Shown: piece after piece, positions 16,374 to 25,619 of the stretch | Position numbering within the stretch: position 1 is the first letter of the stretch | Layout: each line of letters starts with the position of its first letter | Source of the DNA: Flavobacterium rakeshii | GTDB lineage: Bacteria; Bacteroidota; Bacteroidia; Flavobacteriales; Flavobacteriaceae | DNA: 64,000 bases | Reading direction: 5' to 3' | Assembly: GCF_009741375.1 (NCBI RefSeq) | Contig: NZ_WOWP01000010.1 | Span: 1-64,000 of the forward strand | Notes under the pieces: generated by a model | Databases searched by the model: none | What the model was told of the DNA's origin: nothing | What the model saw: only the letters and a program-made list of their open reading frames with translations | Translations under genes and position numbers: made by a program

Positions 16374-16704
16374 TATGGTAATTTTTTACTTAAACAAATT
16401 TATAATTTATACTGTTTTAACATCTGTAAAAAACAATATTTAACCGAAAAGCTTTTCGTTGAAACTAACTGTATTGAATCTGTTAATTTTGCACTGCAAA
16501 GATACGTATACATTGACTTTTGGCGGTTATAATGCTAAAGGTTTTTCCTATAATGTTATAAGTTTAAATCATGGCTTTACGACTTATAATATTATAATTC
16601 TTCGTATATAAAATAAATTACATTCCATGTAAAGGATACAAAAGCAATTGGGAGAATGGAGCTGGTGAAGTGTATTTGAAAAAGAATGATTTATATTTTG
16701 ATTT
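16374..16704. other. 331-base intergenic region
   Basis: This AT-rich region lies between two minus-strand genes. It holds a minus-strand -7 box (16497-16504) for the thioesterase gene. At about 16597-16708 there is a start-less plus-strand open stretch of 37 codons ending ENGAGEVYLKKNDLYFDF, possibly the tail of a decayed gene. No RNA gene or repeat was seen. Confidence 0.5.
16497..16504 (-). promoter_or_regulatory. -7 box for the YciA-like thioesterase
   Basis: The minus strand reads TATCTTTG followed by CAG, matching TAnnTTTG. It implies a leader of roughly 115 bases for the thioesterase gene at 16373. Confidence 0.4.
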
Positions 16705-17646
16705 TTAACCCATCGTGTCAATTATCCATGGGCGATCCTGTCCGCCAAAGTTCTTGGCCTCTATATATATTTTCTTGACTGTAGGGAATTTTTCCTTTAT
16801 TTCGTCTTCAAGTTCTTTTATAGTAATAAATAGGTTGTCTACCGTCATGTCACTTTGAAACTCCACATCAAGAGCCAGTAAAATTTCATCGGGAGCAAGA
16901 TGCATAGTTAAAGGGAAATATAATGTTTTTACCCTTTTATCATTACTAACCAAATCATATATACCTTTTACAATAGTACTGTTAGCACTCTCCCCTACCA
17001 GCAACCCTTTACTTTCCCTCACCATAATAATCGCTACAATTATAAGTACAGCGCCAATAAACATAGATGCAAGTGCATCAAAAAACGGATTATTGTAATA
17101 ATGTCCCAGAAATACACCCAGCAGTGCTATTACCAGTCCGGTTATGGCGGCACTTTCTTCATATATTACAGCAAACAGTCCGGGGTCTTTACTAAGGCTT
17201 AGTTCTTTCCAAAAGCCTCTTTTTCCGCTATTCTTATTAAACTGCCTGATGGCATAAATTAAAGAAGTTCCCTCAAAACCTATTGAAGCAAATAATACAA
17301 TATAATTCCAAAAAGGATCTTTTAGTTCTACAGGATGTTGTAAATGAGTAATCCCTTCGTAGATAGACATACCACCACCAAGTGAAAAAACTAATATAGC
17401 AACGATTAGTGTCCAAAAATAAATTTCCTTACCATGTCCGAAAGGATGTGTTTCATCTGCCGGTTTCTGGCTTCGCTTTATTCCTAAAAGCAGTAGTAAT
17501 GAATTACCGCTGTCTACCGTACTGTGTATACCCTCTGACACCATAGCTGAACTCCCTGTAAAAGAAGCTGCAATAAATTTTACAACTGCAATGGCAAGGT
17601 TTGCAGCTAAAGCACCATAAATAGCTATTTTAGAATTTCCTGTCAT
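16705..17646 (-). CDS. cation diffusion facilitator family metal transporter
   Basis: The 313-residue inner-membrane protein begins MTGNSKIAIYGALAANLAIA and has about six hydrophobic segments. Characteristic motifs are SEGIHSTVDSGNSLLLLLG, whose His/Asp pair forms part of the divalent metal site, and a C-terminal cytoplasmic domain with VKTLYFPLTMHLAPDEILL. CDF proteins export Zn, Co, Cd or Fe by proton antiport. The ATG at 17646 is chosen over an upstream start at 17817 because the added 57 residues are unlike CDF sequences and would overlap the next gene and a terminator. Confidence 0.87.
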   Translation of the reverse strand: MTGNSKIAIYGALAANLAIAVVKFIAASFTGSSAMVSEGIHSTVDSGNSLLLLLGIKRSQKPADETHPFGHGKEIYFWTLIVAILVFSLGGGMSIYEGITHLQHPVELKDPFWNYIVLFASIGFEGTSLIYAIRQFNKNSGKRGFWKELSLSKDPGLFAVIYEESAAITGLVIALLGVFLGHYYNNPFFDALASMFIGAVLIIVAIIMVRESKGLLVGESANSTIVKGIYDLVSNDKRVKTLYFPLTMHLAPDEILLALDVEFQSDMTVDNLFITIKELEDEIKEKFPTVKKIYIEAKNFGGQDRPWIIDTMG

Positions 17647-17665
17647 TAATTGGTTTGGTTTATTA

Positions 17666-17701
17666 TGAAAAATCCCCAATATTATTACAATATAGGGGAT
17701 T
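17666..17701 (-). terminator. terminator after the acidic protein gene
   Basis: Arms at 17671-17683 and 17689-17701 pair with one mismatch. Read on the minus strand, GGGG is followed by ATTTTT. It lies between the acidic-protein gene and the CDF gene. Confidence 0.55.
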
Positions 17702-17725
17702 GATATAAAAGGATTACTTGGATTC

Positions 17726-18070
17726 TTAATTGGTATATCGTTCGTTAGATTCTTCAAAATCGTCATCATCACTGGAAACCGACTTATTTTGATCTTCATC
17801 CAAATCGATATTATCACTTAAAACGGAATCATCCTGGTTAAAAGCCTCAGAGTATATGCTGTTTCCTCCTTCTTCGTCCCATTCATCCCTACCGTTAAAA
17901 TCGTCAGGATTAATATTGTCAGAATCAGTTTCAGTATGCTCTTTGGTGTAAGAAACTCCCGGCTGTTCCATAGCAAGGTACTTATTTGGATTTCCTACAG
18001 TTTCAGATTCGTTTTGTTTGTTTTCCTCAGGTTTTTCATTCTCATTATGTTTTCTCTCTTCATTTCCCAT
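17726..18070 (-). CDS. small acidic disordered protein, unknown function
   Basis: This 114-residue protein is strongly hydrophilic and very rich in Asp, Glu, Asn and Ser, with no hydrophobic core, signal peptide or cysteine. It contains NPDDFNGRDEWDEEGGN and a DDDDFEESNERY tail, and is likely intrinsically disordered. Similar short Asp/Asn-rich proteins occur in flavobacteria without a known role. A terminator follows it. A second, shorter protein of the same style is at 48894-49073. Confidence 0.55.
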   Translation of the reverse strand: MGNEERKHNENEKPEENKQNESETVGNPNKYLAMEQPGVSYTKEHTETDSDNINPDDFNGRDEWDEEGGNSIYSEAFNQDDSVLSDNIDLDEDQNKSVSSDDDDFEESNERYTN

Positions 18071-18081
18071 AGCAACATTTT

Positions 18082-18279
18082 TTAGAAAAGTAAAATAGCT
18101 GTTATATCATTAATTTTTAAAAGTCTCAAATTCGTTTTAATAAGATTTTTGAGTAGCAGATTACAAGACAGAACTTCATTTACCTGTGCTTCTTTCTCCT
18201 GTTGTGCGGCAGCCTCTTCATAAGAAACGGTTCTCATGGCCCCAACACCTCCCGACTGTGTCATAATTATGCGTTCCAT
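18082..18279 (-). CDS. small hypothetical protein (doubtful)
   Basis: This 65-codon open frame begins MERIIMTQSGGVGAMRTVSYEEAAAQQEKEAQVNEV, which looks like real protein. It ends in a Leu/Lys/Ile-rich tail that could be translated non-coding sequence after a frameshift. It ends 11 bases before the acidic protein gene starts. No family is recognised. Confidence 0.3.
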   Translation of the reverse strand: MERIIMTQSGGVGAMRTVSYEEAAAQQEKEAQVNEVLSCNLLLKNLIKTNLRLLKINDITAILLF

Positions 18280-18570
18280 GGCAATTTAATTTAATAGATG
18301 ATTACTCTTTTATTGTTTGTTTTATATAGTCCTAAGTTATTAACTTATTTTCTAATTATTGTGCAATTCAGCATTAAATAATTGCCAATTAGCAAACTTT
18401 AACTTTAATACAGTCATTCACACAATGTTATAAAAAAACTTTAACATAATCCCTTTGTTTTTAATGAGTTAAATAATAAGTTTTAACCTGTTTGTTGAGT
18501 ATACAATTAACACTATTTTAAAAGTAAAAAGTAAGGAATTGCCTATTTTTAATATTCTAATCCAATTAAA

Positions 18571-20871
18571 ATGAATATTACATTTCTTAATGACCCTAAG
18601 CTCAATATATTACTGCCTGTTATTTACTTAGCCTGGCAGGATGATATATTAACAAAAGAAGAATATACAGCCCTTAATGATTTTATAAATAATCAGGATA
18701 ATTTCTCTAAAGCCGAAAAGGATTTTCTAAAATCAAAAATTGATTTGAATAATCCGCCGGGGCGATCTGAACTTTTCTTTTGGAAAGACCTTATTAACAA
18801 AGCGCTCAATAACCATAAACCTGAAAATCTTACCGAACTGGGCTTTTTTATTGCTAATGCCGACAGATCTACTTACAGTAAAGAAGATATTAAGGTAATA
18901 GAACCGCAACTCTTAAAGTTAGAAGCACAACTTGGTATTATAAGTAATGAGGCTATCTCTTCCCTATGCGAAACTCATGATACCATTACTAACAAGCTTA
19001 AAACAGTTGAGAGCTTTAGTAAGGAAAAAATGACTGCACTTCTTGACGGTGATCAGGCAGCGATAATAAACAGGGTTAAAAAAATAATAAGTCAGCCTGA
19101 ATTTGCTTTCGAAACTTCAACCGATATAACCGTATATAGGGAAAAAGTACTTGAATGGTGTAAAATACTCGCTAAACAAGGTTTTGGTAGCCATGCTTAC
19201 CCTAAACAGTATGGAGGAGCAGGTGATATTGAAGGATACTTTACCATAATGGAAACCCTTAGTTATCATGACCTGAGCCTTGTTATTAAATTTGGTGTTC
19301 AGTTTGGATTATGGGGAATGAGCGTTATGTTCCTCGGCACCGAAAAACATTTTGAAAAATACCTTAAAGATATCGGTACTTTAGATATACCGGGAGGCTT
19401 TGCAATGACCGAAACCCATCACGGATCTAACGTTAAAGGGCTTGAAACTACTGCTACCTACAATCATAAAAGCAGAAGTTTTACTATAAACACTCCGGTA
19501 CCGTTTGCCCGTAAAGAATATATAGGGAACACGGCTTTACACGGTGAAATGGTTACCGTATTTGCTAAACTTATTATAGATGATAAGGATTATGGTGTAA
19601 ATGCTTTTATTGTTCCTATAAGAGATAGACATAAAAATGTATTATCAGGCGTTCGAATTGAGGACTGCGGACATAAAATGGGCTTAAACGGGGTTGATAA
19701 CGGGGTTATTTATTTTGATAACGTAGTTATACCTTATGATAATATGCTGGATCGTTTTGCTCAGGTTAATGAAAAAGGTGAATTTGAAACCTCCATACCA
19801 AGTGATAACAGGAGATTCTTTACCATGTTGGGGACACTGGTTGGCGGACGTATAGGTATACCGCGTTCGGCATTGGCTGCTGCAAAAACCGGACTAACCA
19901 TTGCTATTAAGTATGGCGATAACCGCAGGCAATTTGGTCCTAACGGTGGGCTTGAAGTCCCTGTGCTTAACTATAGGATACATCAGCAAAGACTTATGCC
20001 TTATCTGGCTAATACTTTTGCGATACATTTCGGACTACAATACCTTACCAAACGTTTTATGAACCGTACCGAAGATGATATGCAGGAAATAGAAGCTCTT
20101 GCGGCCGGCATGAAGTCATATTCTACATGGAATACGCGTGATGCTTTACAGGAATGTCGTGAAGCCTGTGGAGGTAAAGGCTACCTCTCTGAAAACCGTA
20201 TTGATGATTTAAAAAACGATACTGAAATATATACCACGTTTGAAGGTGATAATACAGTACTGATGCAGCTAGTAGCTAAAAATCGTTTAGGAGAATTCCG
20301 TAAACAATTTAGTGAGATGAATATAGCTACTATTTTTAGTTATGTGTTAGATCAGGCAAAAACGGCAGTTACCGAAAAGAATCCCTTTGCAACAAGAAAC
20401 ACCGATGACAGTCATTTAAAAGACCCGGAATTCCATTTACATGCTTTTCAATATAGAGAGAAAGAACTGGTGAGTTCTGCAGCACGTCGTTTTAAACGCT
20501 TGGTGGATGACGGACTTGATACTTTTGATGCTGCTAATATAATGCACCCACACATGCTGCAAATAGCATTTGCGTATTTGGATAGGGTATTTTTAGAGCA
20601 ATTCCAGTTGCAGTTAAAATCGGCAGACGAGTCTTTAAAAGAAGTATTAACAAGGCTTTACAATCTGTTTGCTATTAATAAATTACAGGAAAATAAAGCA
20701 TGGTACCTGGAACAGGGTTATATGGAAGGTGTTAAAACCAAAGCGATAAGAAAACTTTTCAGTCAGTTATGTTGGGAAATAAGACGGGATGCTGTCCCTA
20801 TTGTGGAGTCTTTTAATATACCTGAAAACTGCCTTGCCCCTATTATAACTACAAATTCAGAACAAGCATAA
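18571..20871 (+). CDS. acyl-CoA dehydrogenase/oxidase-like flavoprotein with N-terminal extension
   Basis: This 766-residue protein has an acyl-CoA dehydrogenase fold from about residue 150 to 600. It shows AYPKQYGGAG, GGFAMTETHHGSNVKG (substrate/FAD contact), GLNGVDNGVIYFDNV, CREACGGKGYL and IYTTFEGDNTVLMQL. The last motif places the catalytic Glu as in acyl-CoA oxidases. A C-terminal helical domain follows, giving the oxidase-like length. Residues 1-130 form an additional helical region starting LLPVIYLAWQDDILTKEEY that recalls TerB-like domains. The protein probably catalyses alpha,beta-dehydrogenation of fatty acyl-CoA; whether electrons go to ETF or oxygen is open. It stands alone and ends in a terminator. 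Confidence 0.82.
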   Translation: MNITFLNDPKLNILLPVIYLAWQDDILTKEEYTALNDFINNQDNFSKAEKDFLKSKIDLNNPPGRSELFFWKDLINKALNNHKPENLTELGFFIANADRSTYSKEDIKVIEPQLLKLEAQLGIISNEAISSLCETHDTITNKLKTVESFSKEKMTALLDGDQAAIINRVKKIISQPEFAFETSTDITVYREKVLEWCKILAKQGFGSHAYPKQYGGAGDIEGYFTIMETLSYHDLSLVIKFGVQFGLWGMSVMFLGTEKHFEKYLKDIGTLDIPGGFAMTETHHGSNVKGLETTATYNHKSRSFTINTPVPFARKEYIGNTALHGEMVTVFAKLIIDDKDYGVNAFIVPIRDRHKNVLSGVRIEDCGHKMGLNGVDNGVIYFDNVVIPYDNMLDRFAQVNEKGEFETSIPSDNRRFFTMLGTLVGGRIGIPRSALAAAKTGLTIAIKYGDNRRQFGPNGGLEVPVLNYRIHQQRLMPYLANTFAIHFGLQYLTKRFMNRTEDDMQEIEALAAGMKSYSTWNTRDALQECREACGGKGYLSENRIDDLKNDTEIYTTFEGDNTVLMQLVAKNRLGEFRKQFSEMNIATIFSYVLDQAKTAVTEKNPFATRNTDDSHLKDPEFHLHAFQYREKELVSSAARRFKRLVDDGLDTFDAANIMHPHMLQIAFAYLDRVFLEQFQLQLKSADESLKEVLTRLYNLFAINKLQENKAWYLEQGYMEGVKTKAIRKLFSQLCWEIRRDAVPIVESFNIPENCLAPIITTNSEQA

Positions 20872-20899
20872 AAAAAGAGCCGTTAGGCTCTTTTTTTAT
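20868..20899. terminator. bidirectional terminator between 18571 gene and menC
   Basis: AAAAAAAGAGCC (20870-20881) and GGCTCTTTTTTT (20886-20897) pair perfectly around GTTA. The A and T runs allow termination in both directions. It overlaps the menC stop. Confidence 0.88.
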
Positions 20900-21930
20900 A
20901 AGTTTACTTTCCAATCAAGATCATTTCTATATGTCAGCTCTCCATTTTTCACTTCAAGCGGACAGTCAAAATTGTTGGTATATAATCCGCCGGTTCCTAA
21001 TCCCTGAGGCATGGTATTACCAAGTGTATAGGTCCATTGCGCTATAGCGTTTAAGCCTACATTACTTTCCAGTGCCGATGTAACCCACCAGTCTATGCCT
21101 AATTCTTCAGCAATTTCAATCCATTCAGATGAACCCTTAAAGCCACCAACAAGACTTGGTTTTAAAATAATGTATTGAGGCTTTATTTTTTGAAGTAGTT
21201 CACGTTTGTTTTCATACCCGAAAACTCCTATTAACTCTTCATCAAGCGCTATAGGCAGTGGAGTGATTTTACACAAATCGGCCATAGTGTCTTCCTGTTT
21301 TTGTTTAACAGGCTGCTCAATACTATGTAATTGATATTTTGAAAGTTGAGTTAGTTTATTTAAAGCTTCAGTTGTATTAAAAGCTCCGTTAGCATCAACT
21401 CTTATTTCAATCTGTTCAGGAGAGAAATTCTCACGTATAAAAGCCAACAATGACAATTCTTTATCAAAATCAATAGCACCTATTTTGAGCTTAATACAAT
21501 CAAATCCCTGTTCAAGTTTGGCATCAATCTGCTCTTTCATATAAGCCTCATCACCCATCCAAACCAGTCCGTTTATGGCAATATTTTTCTCCCCCTTTGT
21601 AAATTCTGATGGAAATAAAACAAAAGGATTATTAACTTCAAGAGATTTAAAAGCCATTTCTACACCAAACTGTATAGAAGGAAATTCGACCAACTCATCC
21701 CAAAGCTCGTCTACACCCAAATGAATGTTCTCACAGGTCCATTTCAGCTTTTCTTCATAATCATCCCTGTCATCAATACTAAGACTTCTTAATATTCCGC
21801 ATTCGCCTATCCCCTTTTTACCATTATGTTCAATAATGATAAACCAGGTCTCCTTTTCAGTAAGAACGCCCCGCGAAGTTCCGCTGGGGCGTTTAAAATT
21901 TAGTATGTATTTTGTATAAGTAGCTTTCAT
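20896..21930 (-). CDS. menC: o-succinylbenzoate synthase
   Basis: This 344-residue enolase-superfamily enzyme has the barrel motifs KLKIG (catalytic Lys), RVDANGA (metal Asp), IEQP (metal Glu), ALDEE and KPSLVGG (second Lys), and SALESNVGLNAIAQW near the C-terminus. MenC dehydrates SHCHC to o-succinylbenzoate in menaquinone synthesis. Dipeptide epimerases are close relatives, but menA, menB and menD in the same region settle the assignment. Its ATG overlaps the stop of the MBL-fold gene by one base. Confidence 0.9.
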   Translation of the reverse strand: MKATYTKYILNFKRPSGTSRGVLTEKETWFIIIEHNGKKGIGECGILRSLSIDDRDDYEEKLKWTCENIHLGVDELWDELVEFPSIQFGVEMAFKSLEVNNPFVLFPSEFTKGEKNIAINGLVWMGDEAYMKEQIDAKLEQGFDCIKLKIGAIDFDKELSLLAFIRENFSPEQIEIRVDANGAFNTTEALNKLTQLSKYQLHSIEQPVKQKQEDTMADLCKITPLPIALDEELIGVFGYENKRELLQKIKPQYIILKPSLVGGFKGSSEWIEIAEELGIDWWVTSALESNVGLNAIAQWTYTLGNTMPQGLGTGGLYTNNFDCPLEVKNGELTYRNDLDWKVNL

Positions 21931-22607
21931 TACAGCTCTAATGATCCTCCTATTTCCAATAGCATCAAATCCTTGTCCTTATCGTAGAATTTCTTTTTAG
22001 CCTCCTCGTGGTTAATTTTAATGTATCCAAAAGTATCGTAGTGATACCCTAATACTTTATCGCACTCAAGGAAATCTGAAGCTATAATAGCATCTTCCAC
22101 ATCCATAGTGAAGTTGCTACCAATAGGAAGTATAGCAAGATCAAGCTTTGTGCGAAGCGGAATAAGTTTCATGTCATAGGTTACAGCTGTATCTCCGGCT
22201 ATGTATATGTTTTTGTGTTCGCCTTCAATTACAAAACCACCCTGGTTACCGCCATAAGTTCCGTCTGGGAAAGAGCTGGAGTGAATAGCAGTTACATATT
22301 TCACTTTACCAAAGTCAAAATTCCAGCTACCACCATGATTCATTGGGTGTGTATTGAAACCTTTTTTCTCATAATACCCAGCAATCTCTGCGTTAGAAAC
22401 TATAGTTGCACCTGTGTTGTTAGCAATAGCTTCAACATCAAGAATGTGGTCACCATGTGCGTGTGTAATCAGGATATAGTCGGCTTTAAGCTTAGTAATA
22501 TCAATATGTTTAGCCAGTTCGTTTGCGGTAATAAACGGGTCTACAATTATATTTTTTCCACCTACCTCAATTCCAAGGCTGGCATGTCCGTAATAGGTTA
22601 TTTTCAT
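21930..22607 (-). CDS. UPF0173-type metal-dependent hydrolase (MBL fold)
   Basis: This 225-residue metallo-beta-lactamase-fold protein begins MKITYYGHASLGIEVGGKNI. The zinc motif is ITHAHGDH, and AGDT further on is also a metal-site element. This is the UPF0173/YtkL pattern. Its substrate is unknown. It lies between menA and menC, 28 bases from menA and overlapping menC by one base, so it is in the menaquinone operon. No step of the known pathway needs an MBL enzyme. Confidence 0.85.
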   Translation of the reverse strand: MKITYYGHASLGIEVGGKNIIVDPFITANELAKHIDITKLKADYILITHAHGDHILDVEAIANNTGATIVSNAEIAGYYEKKGFNTHPMNHGGSWNFDFGKVKYVTAIHSSSFPDGTYGGNQGGFVIEGEHKNIYIAGDTAVTYDMKLIPLRTKLDLAILPIGSNFTMDVEDAIIASDFLECDKVLGYHYDTFGYIKINHEEAKKKFYDKDKDLMLLEIGGSLEL

Positions 22608-22635
22608 AATTTTAAAGTTGTGAGGTTATTATATA

Positions 22636-23538
22636 TTAAAACTGTAATACGATACTTAACAGTACTGAAAGCAGGAATGTTCCTAGTGCTACTTTTTTAA
22701 GCTCTGGATCCAATTCCCTTGGTACAGTGTTTTTACTAACTGTTTTTATATGTAGTAAAAACGGTATGTAAGCCAACAGGAACAGGTATTGCACAGGCTT
22801 AAAGTTATACAAGATAGCAAATAGCAGTGTTAAAAACAATGCGGTAAGGATTATGAAATAATGATATATTTTAGCACGTTTAGCTCCTAATTTTACTACC
22901 AGTGTGTTTTTGCCCGACATGGCATCTGAAACCTGATCCCTCATGTTATTAAGGTTAAGTACGGCTACACTAAGCAGTCCTATAGAAATAGCAGGAAGTA
23001 AAATAAGTATATCAAGTTCTTTAGAGAAAAGGAAGTAACAACCCAGTACACTTACAAGGCCAAAGAATATAAATACAAATAAATCTCCTAACCCCCTGTA
23101 ACCATAAGCAGATTTACCTACAGTATACTTAATAGCTGCAGCTATAGCAGCCAGTCCTAAAAAGAAAAAGAACAATGAGTATACAAGATTATCTTTCCCA
23201 AAAGACAGGTATATAAGAGCTATTGCAGCGCCAAGGGTTAGCAACGAGGTTAGTATTATTCCTTTTTTCATTGCTTTAACTGTAATCGCTCCGCTTTGTA
23301 TGGCTCGTTGCGGACCAATACGGTTTTCGTTATCGGTACCTTTCACTCCGTCTCCATAGTCATTAGCAAAATTTGAAAGTATTTGCAGTCCTAATGTGGT
23401 TAATAATGCAAAACCAAAAATACTCCAGTTAACCATTCCCTGAGAAAAAGCATAAAAACTACCTACCAGTATTCCTGATACCGATAATGGTAAGGTTCTT
23501 AATCTTGCGGCTTCAAACCACGCTTTAGCATTTGCCAT
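22636..23538 (-). CDS. menA: 1,4-dihydroxy-2-naphthoate polyprenyltransferase
   Basis: This 300-residue UbiA-superfamily membrane protein has about eight hydrophobic segments. The first Asp motif is NFANDYGDGVKGTDNENRIG followed by PQRAIQSGAI, diagnostic of MenA. The second is NLNNMRDQVSDAMSGKNTL. It attaches the isoprenoid tail to DHNA in the inner membrane. It sits between the PH-domain pair (31 bases) and the MBL-fold gene. Confidence 0.92.
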   Translation of the reverse strand: MANAKAWFEAARLRTLPLSVSGILVGSFYAFSQGMVNWSIFGFALLTTLGLQILSNFANDYGDGVKGTDNENRIGPQRAIQSGAITVKAMKKGIILTSLLTLGAAIALIYLSFGKDNLVYSLFFFFLGLAAIAAAIKYTVGKSAYGYRGLGDLFVFIFFGLVSVLGCYFLFSKELDILILLPAISIGLLSVAVLNLNNMRDQVSDAMSGKNTLVVKLGAKRAKIYHYFIILTALFLTLLFAILYNFKPVQYLFLLAYIPFLLHIKTVSKNTVPRELDPELKKVALGTFLLSVLLSIVLQF

Positions 23539-23569
23539 TTATATAAAACTTAATTTTAATCGTTAATTA

Positions 23570-25087
23570 TTACATCCAGTTCTTATCGGTTGTTTCAACC
23601 TGATATAACCAGTAGTTAGTAAGCTCTTTTAGCCTTGTATAATCGGTAAGTCCGAAAACAAGATTTCCTCCTGCTGTATGAAGGGTTACAATACCTATAT
23701 CAGAACTTTTATGCCAAAAATACTGGGTAAGGCTAATACCCTGAATTTTATGAGGCGCCAGTATTTGGGTGTCAACATCCCATGCTCCCCCTTTTTTTAT
23801 AATGAAATCGTTATTCACAAAAAGCCTGTAATTTCTAAAAGAGAAAAATACAATCAGGCCTACAAAAATAATATATATAGGCAAGAATATTATATAATCC
23901 CTCATTTCGGGAGATAAATATGAAATAAAGAAAAATACTCCAATTGGTATTACAAGCGACTTTATTATCATAAATATCAGTTTCCTGATACTTGGTTTAA
24001 GCGCTACGCCTTTCTCCGGAATTTTATTAAGGAGAAATTTAAGCAGTGTATCCCTTTCACTATCATCACATCCGGGAATTTCTATAGCCGATTGTAATTG
24101 TTTTTTATTAGTACTCTGATTAAATGCCTGACTTATTCTTATATCCTGTATTCCTAGTTTCTTTTGAAAAAAGTTTCTGCCAATAACCAGTAGCTGTACT
24201 TTTTCAGGACGTATTATAGTACTCTTAGTGCTTAACAGGCCATGAGATAAAAGCAATGAGTTTTGTTTACGGGTTATTTTGAATCCAAAATAACGTATTA
24301 TGGTACGCCCAAGATTAATGAATAGTGTAAGGAATAATATGCCTACAATAATAAAGGTGATGAATCTAAGCAGTAGTTCAGGGTCGAAATAACTGTCCAG
24401 TGTATCTTCTTCGTAACCTGCGGCTTCAATAAAATCTTCAATATATTGATAAGTTGTTACTACAAAGGCAAAAAGAAGGGCAAAACTACGGGTGTAGTTT
24501 GATGTGATTCCGGTTTTAAAAAGCGTAAGAAGACTGATTTGTATAAACGGATGTTCTTTTTCAGTACTTCTCGTTTTTGCTTTTACTTGCCCTTCTTCAC
24601 TGGTAACATCATCATTTGTTTCATATTCATTTTCCAGAAGTCGTTCTTTTAGCAATAAAGCCAAATCATGATTTATAGCTCTTATGGAAACTTCTTTTTT
24701 ACTGCTCCCGGCAGTATCTACCTCAAGCGCATAAACATCAATTATACGCTGTATAAGCGATTGATTTATATTTACTTGCTGTATCTTATCTAAAGGAATA
24801 GCTAATCTGCTTTTGTTTAGTATTCCGTGACGTATAACAAATTCCTGATTCTTTTCGTCAAGGAAAAAAGTGAAGTTAAGATATTTAAGATAGGCTATAA
24901 CTGCCACCAAAACAATGATAGCAACCGCCCCTGCTATAACAGAGAATTTATCATAGTCCTTTAGCCTGAATATCCAAACAATAAGTAAAGGCCATAGCCC
25001 TTTGATTACACCTCTAAGTGTATCGGCAAACATTACTACAACACCTACAAGTGACTGTCGTTGTGGTTTACTGAAATCACTCTTCAT
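23570..25087 (-). CDS. bacterial PH (bPH2) domain membrane protein, YdbT-like
   Basis: This 505-residue membrane protein has repeated hydrophobic segment pairs followed by bPH2 (formerly DUF304) domains. One includes FVIRHGILNKSRLAIPLDKIQQVNI and another SLLLSHGLLSTKSTIIRPEKVQ. A third sits near the C-terminus with ILAPHKIQGISLTQYFW. This is the YdbT layout. It overlaps the YdbS-like gene by 11 bases, and the two probably form one complex. Function is unknown; in firmicutes such pairs are linked to bacteriocin resistance. Confidence 0.85.
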   Translation of the reverse strand: MKSDFSKPQRQSLVGVVVMFADTLRGVIKGLWPLLIVWIFRLKDYDKFSVIAGAVAIIVLVAVIAYLKYLNFTFFLDEKNQEFVIRHGILNKSRLAIPLDKIQQVNINQSLIQRIIDVYALEVDTAGSSKKEVSIRAINHDLALLLKERLLENEYETNDDVTSEEGQVKAKTRSTEKEHPFIQISLLTLFKTGITSNYTRSFALLFAFVVTTYQYIEDFIEAAGYEEDTLDSYFDPELLLRFITFIIVGILFLTLFINLGRTIIRYFGFKITRKQNSLLLSHGLLSTKSTIIRPEKVQLLVIGRNFFQKKLGIQDIRISQAFNQSTNKKQLQSAIEIPGCDDSERDTLLKFLLNKIPEKGVALKPSIRKLIFMIIKSLVIPIGVFFFISYLSPEMRDYIIFLPIYIIFVGLIVFFSFRNYRLFVNNDFIIKKGGAWDVDTQILAPHKIQGISLTQYFWHKSSDIGIVTLHTAGGNLVFGLTDYTRLKELTNYWLYQVETTDKNWM

Positions 25088-25619
25088 TAGGAGTATTCTG
25101 TTTTAATATTTTTCCAACCAAAAGCTGTTTGATGCTTTCGGCCTGTTCTTTTTCAATACCGGCTATTTTTACATCACTACTGTCACCACCTGCTGTAAAA
25201 ACTTCTACAGCTGCCAGCCCGAACTTGCGTGACAAAATACCCTCATGCAGTGCAACATGTTGCACACGGTTATAAGGTATAATAGTGGTTGTGGTAGCCA
25301 GTACACCATTTTTATAAATAACATCATGCGTTCTAAAAGCATATCCCCTGTTTTTAAAACTAAGGTTTACAAACACAATAGTGATTAACAGTAGTAAAAG
25401 GTAAACAATTACTGCCGGAACTATATAGGGATGTACTTGTTCGTTAAAATAACATATTGCTCCAATAGCGATAGCCAGCATTAAATAAACAATACCAACA
25501 TTAAAGTACATTATCTTTTTATAGGCAGGATGTAATGTAGTAAGTACTGCTTCCTCAAACTTAGGCAGGGAAGCAGTATCTATTACATTATTTGTAAAGT
25601 CGTTATTTATGGTATCCAT
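25077..25619 (-). CDS. bacterial PH (bPH2) domain protein, YdbS-like
   Basis: The 180 residues contain two hydrophobic segments around 38-85, then one bPH2 domain with VIYKNGVLATTTTIIPYNRVQHVALHEG and FGLAAVEVFTAGG. This is the YdbS pattern and the usual partner of the three-domain protein downstream. It overlaps menB by 13 bases and the YdbT-like gene by 11, a tight translationally coupled arrangement inside the menaquinone run. Confidence 0.87.
   Translation of the reverse strand: MDTINNDFTNNVIDTASLPKFEEAVLTTLHPAYKKIMYFNVGIVYLMLAIAIGAICYFNEQVHPYIVPAVIVYLLLLLITIVFVNLSFKNRGYAFRTHDVIYKNGVLATTTTIIPYNRVQHVALHEGILSRKFGLAAVEVFTAGGDSSDVKIAGIEKEQAESIKQLLVGKILKQNTPNEE

Noticed and set aside
17647..17817. 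Upstream extension of the CDF transporter by 57 residues
   Set aside because: It crosses a terminator hairpin, overlaps the acidic protein gene and has no CDF-like sequence.
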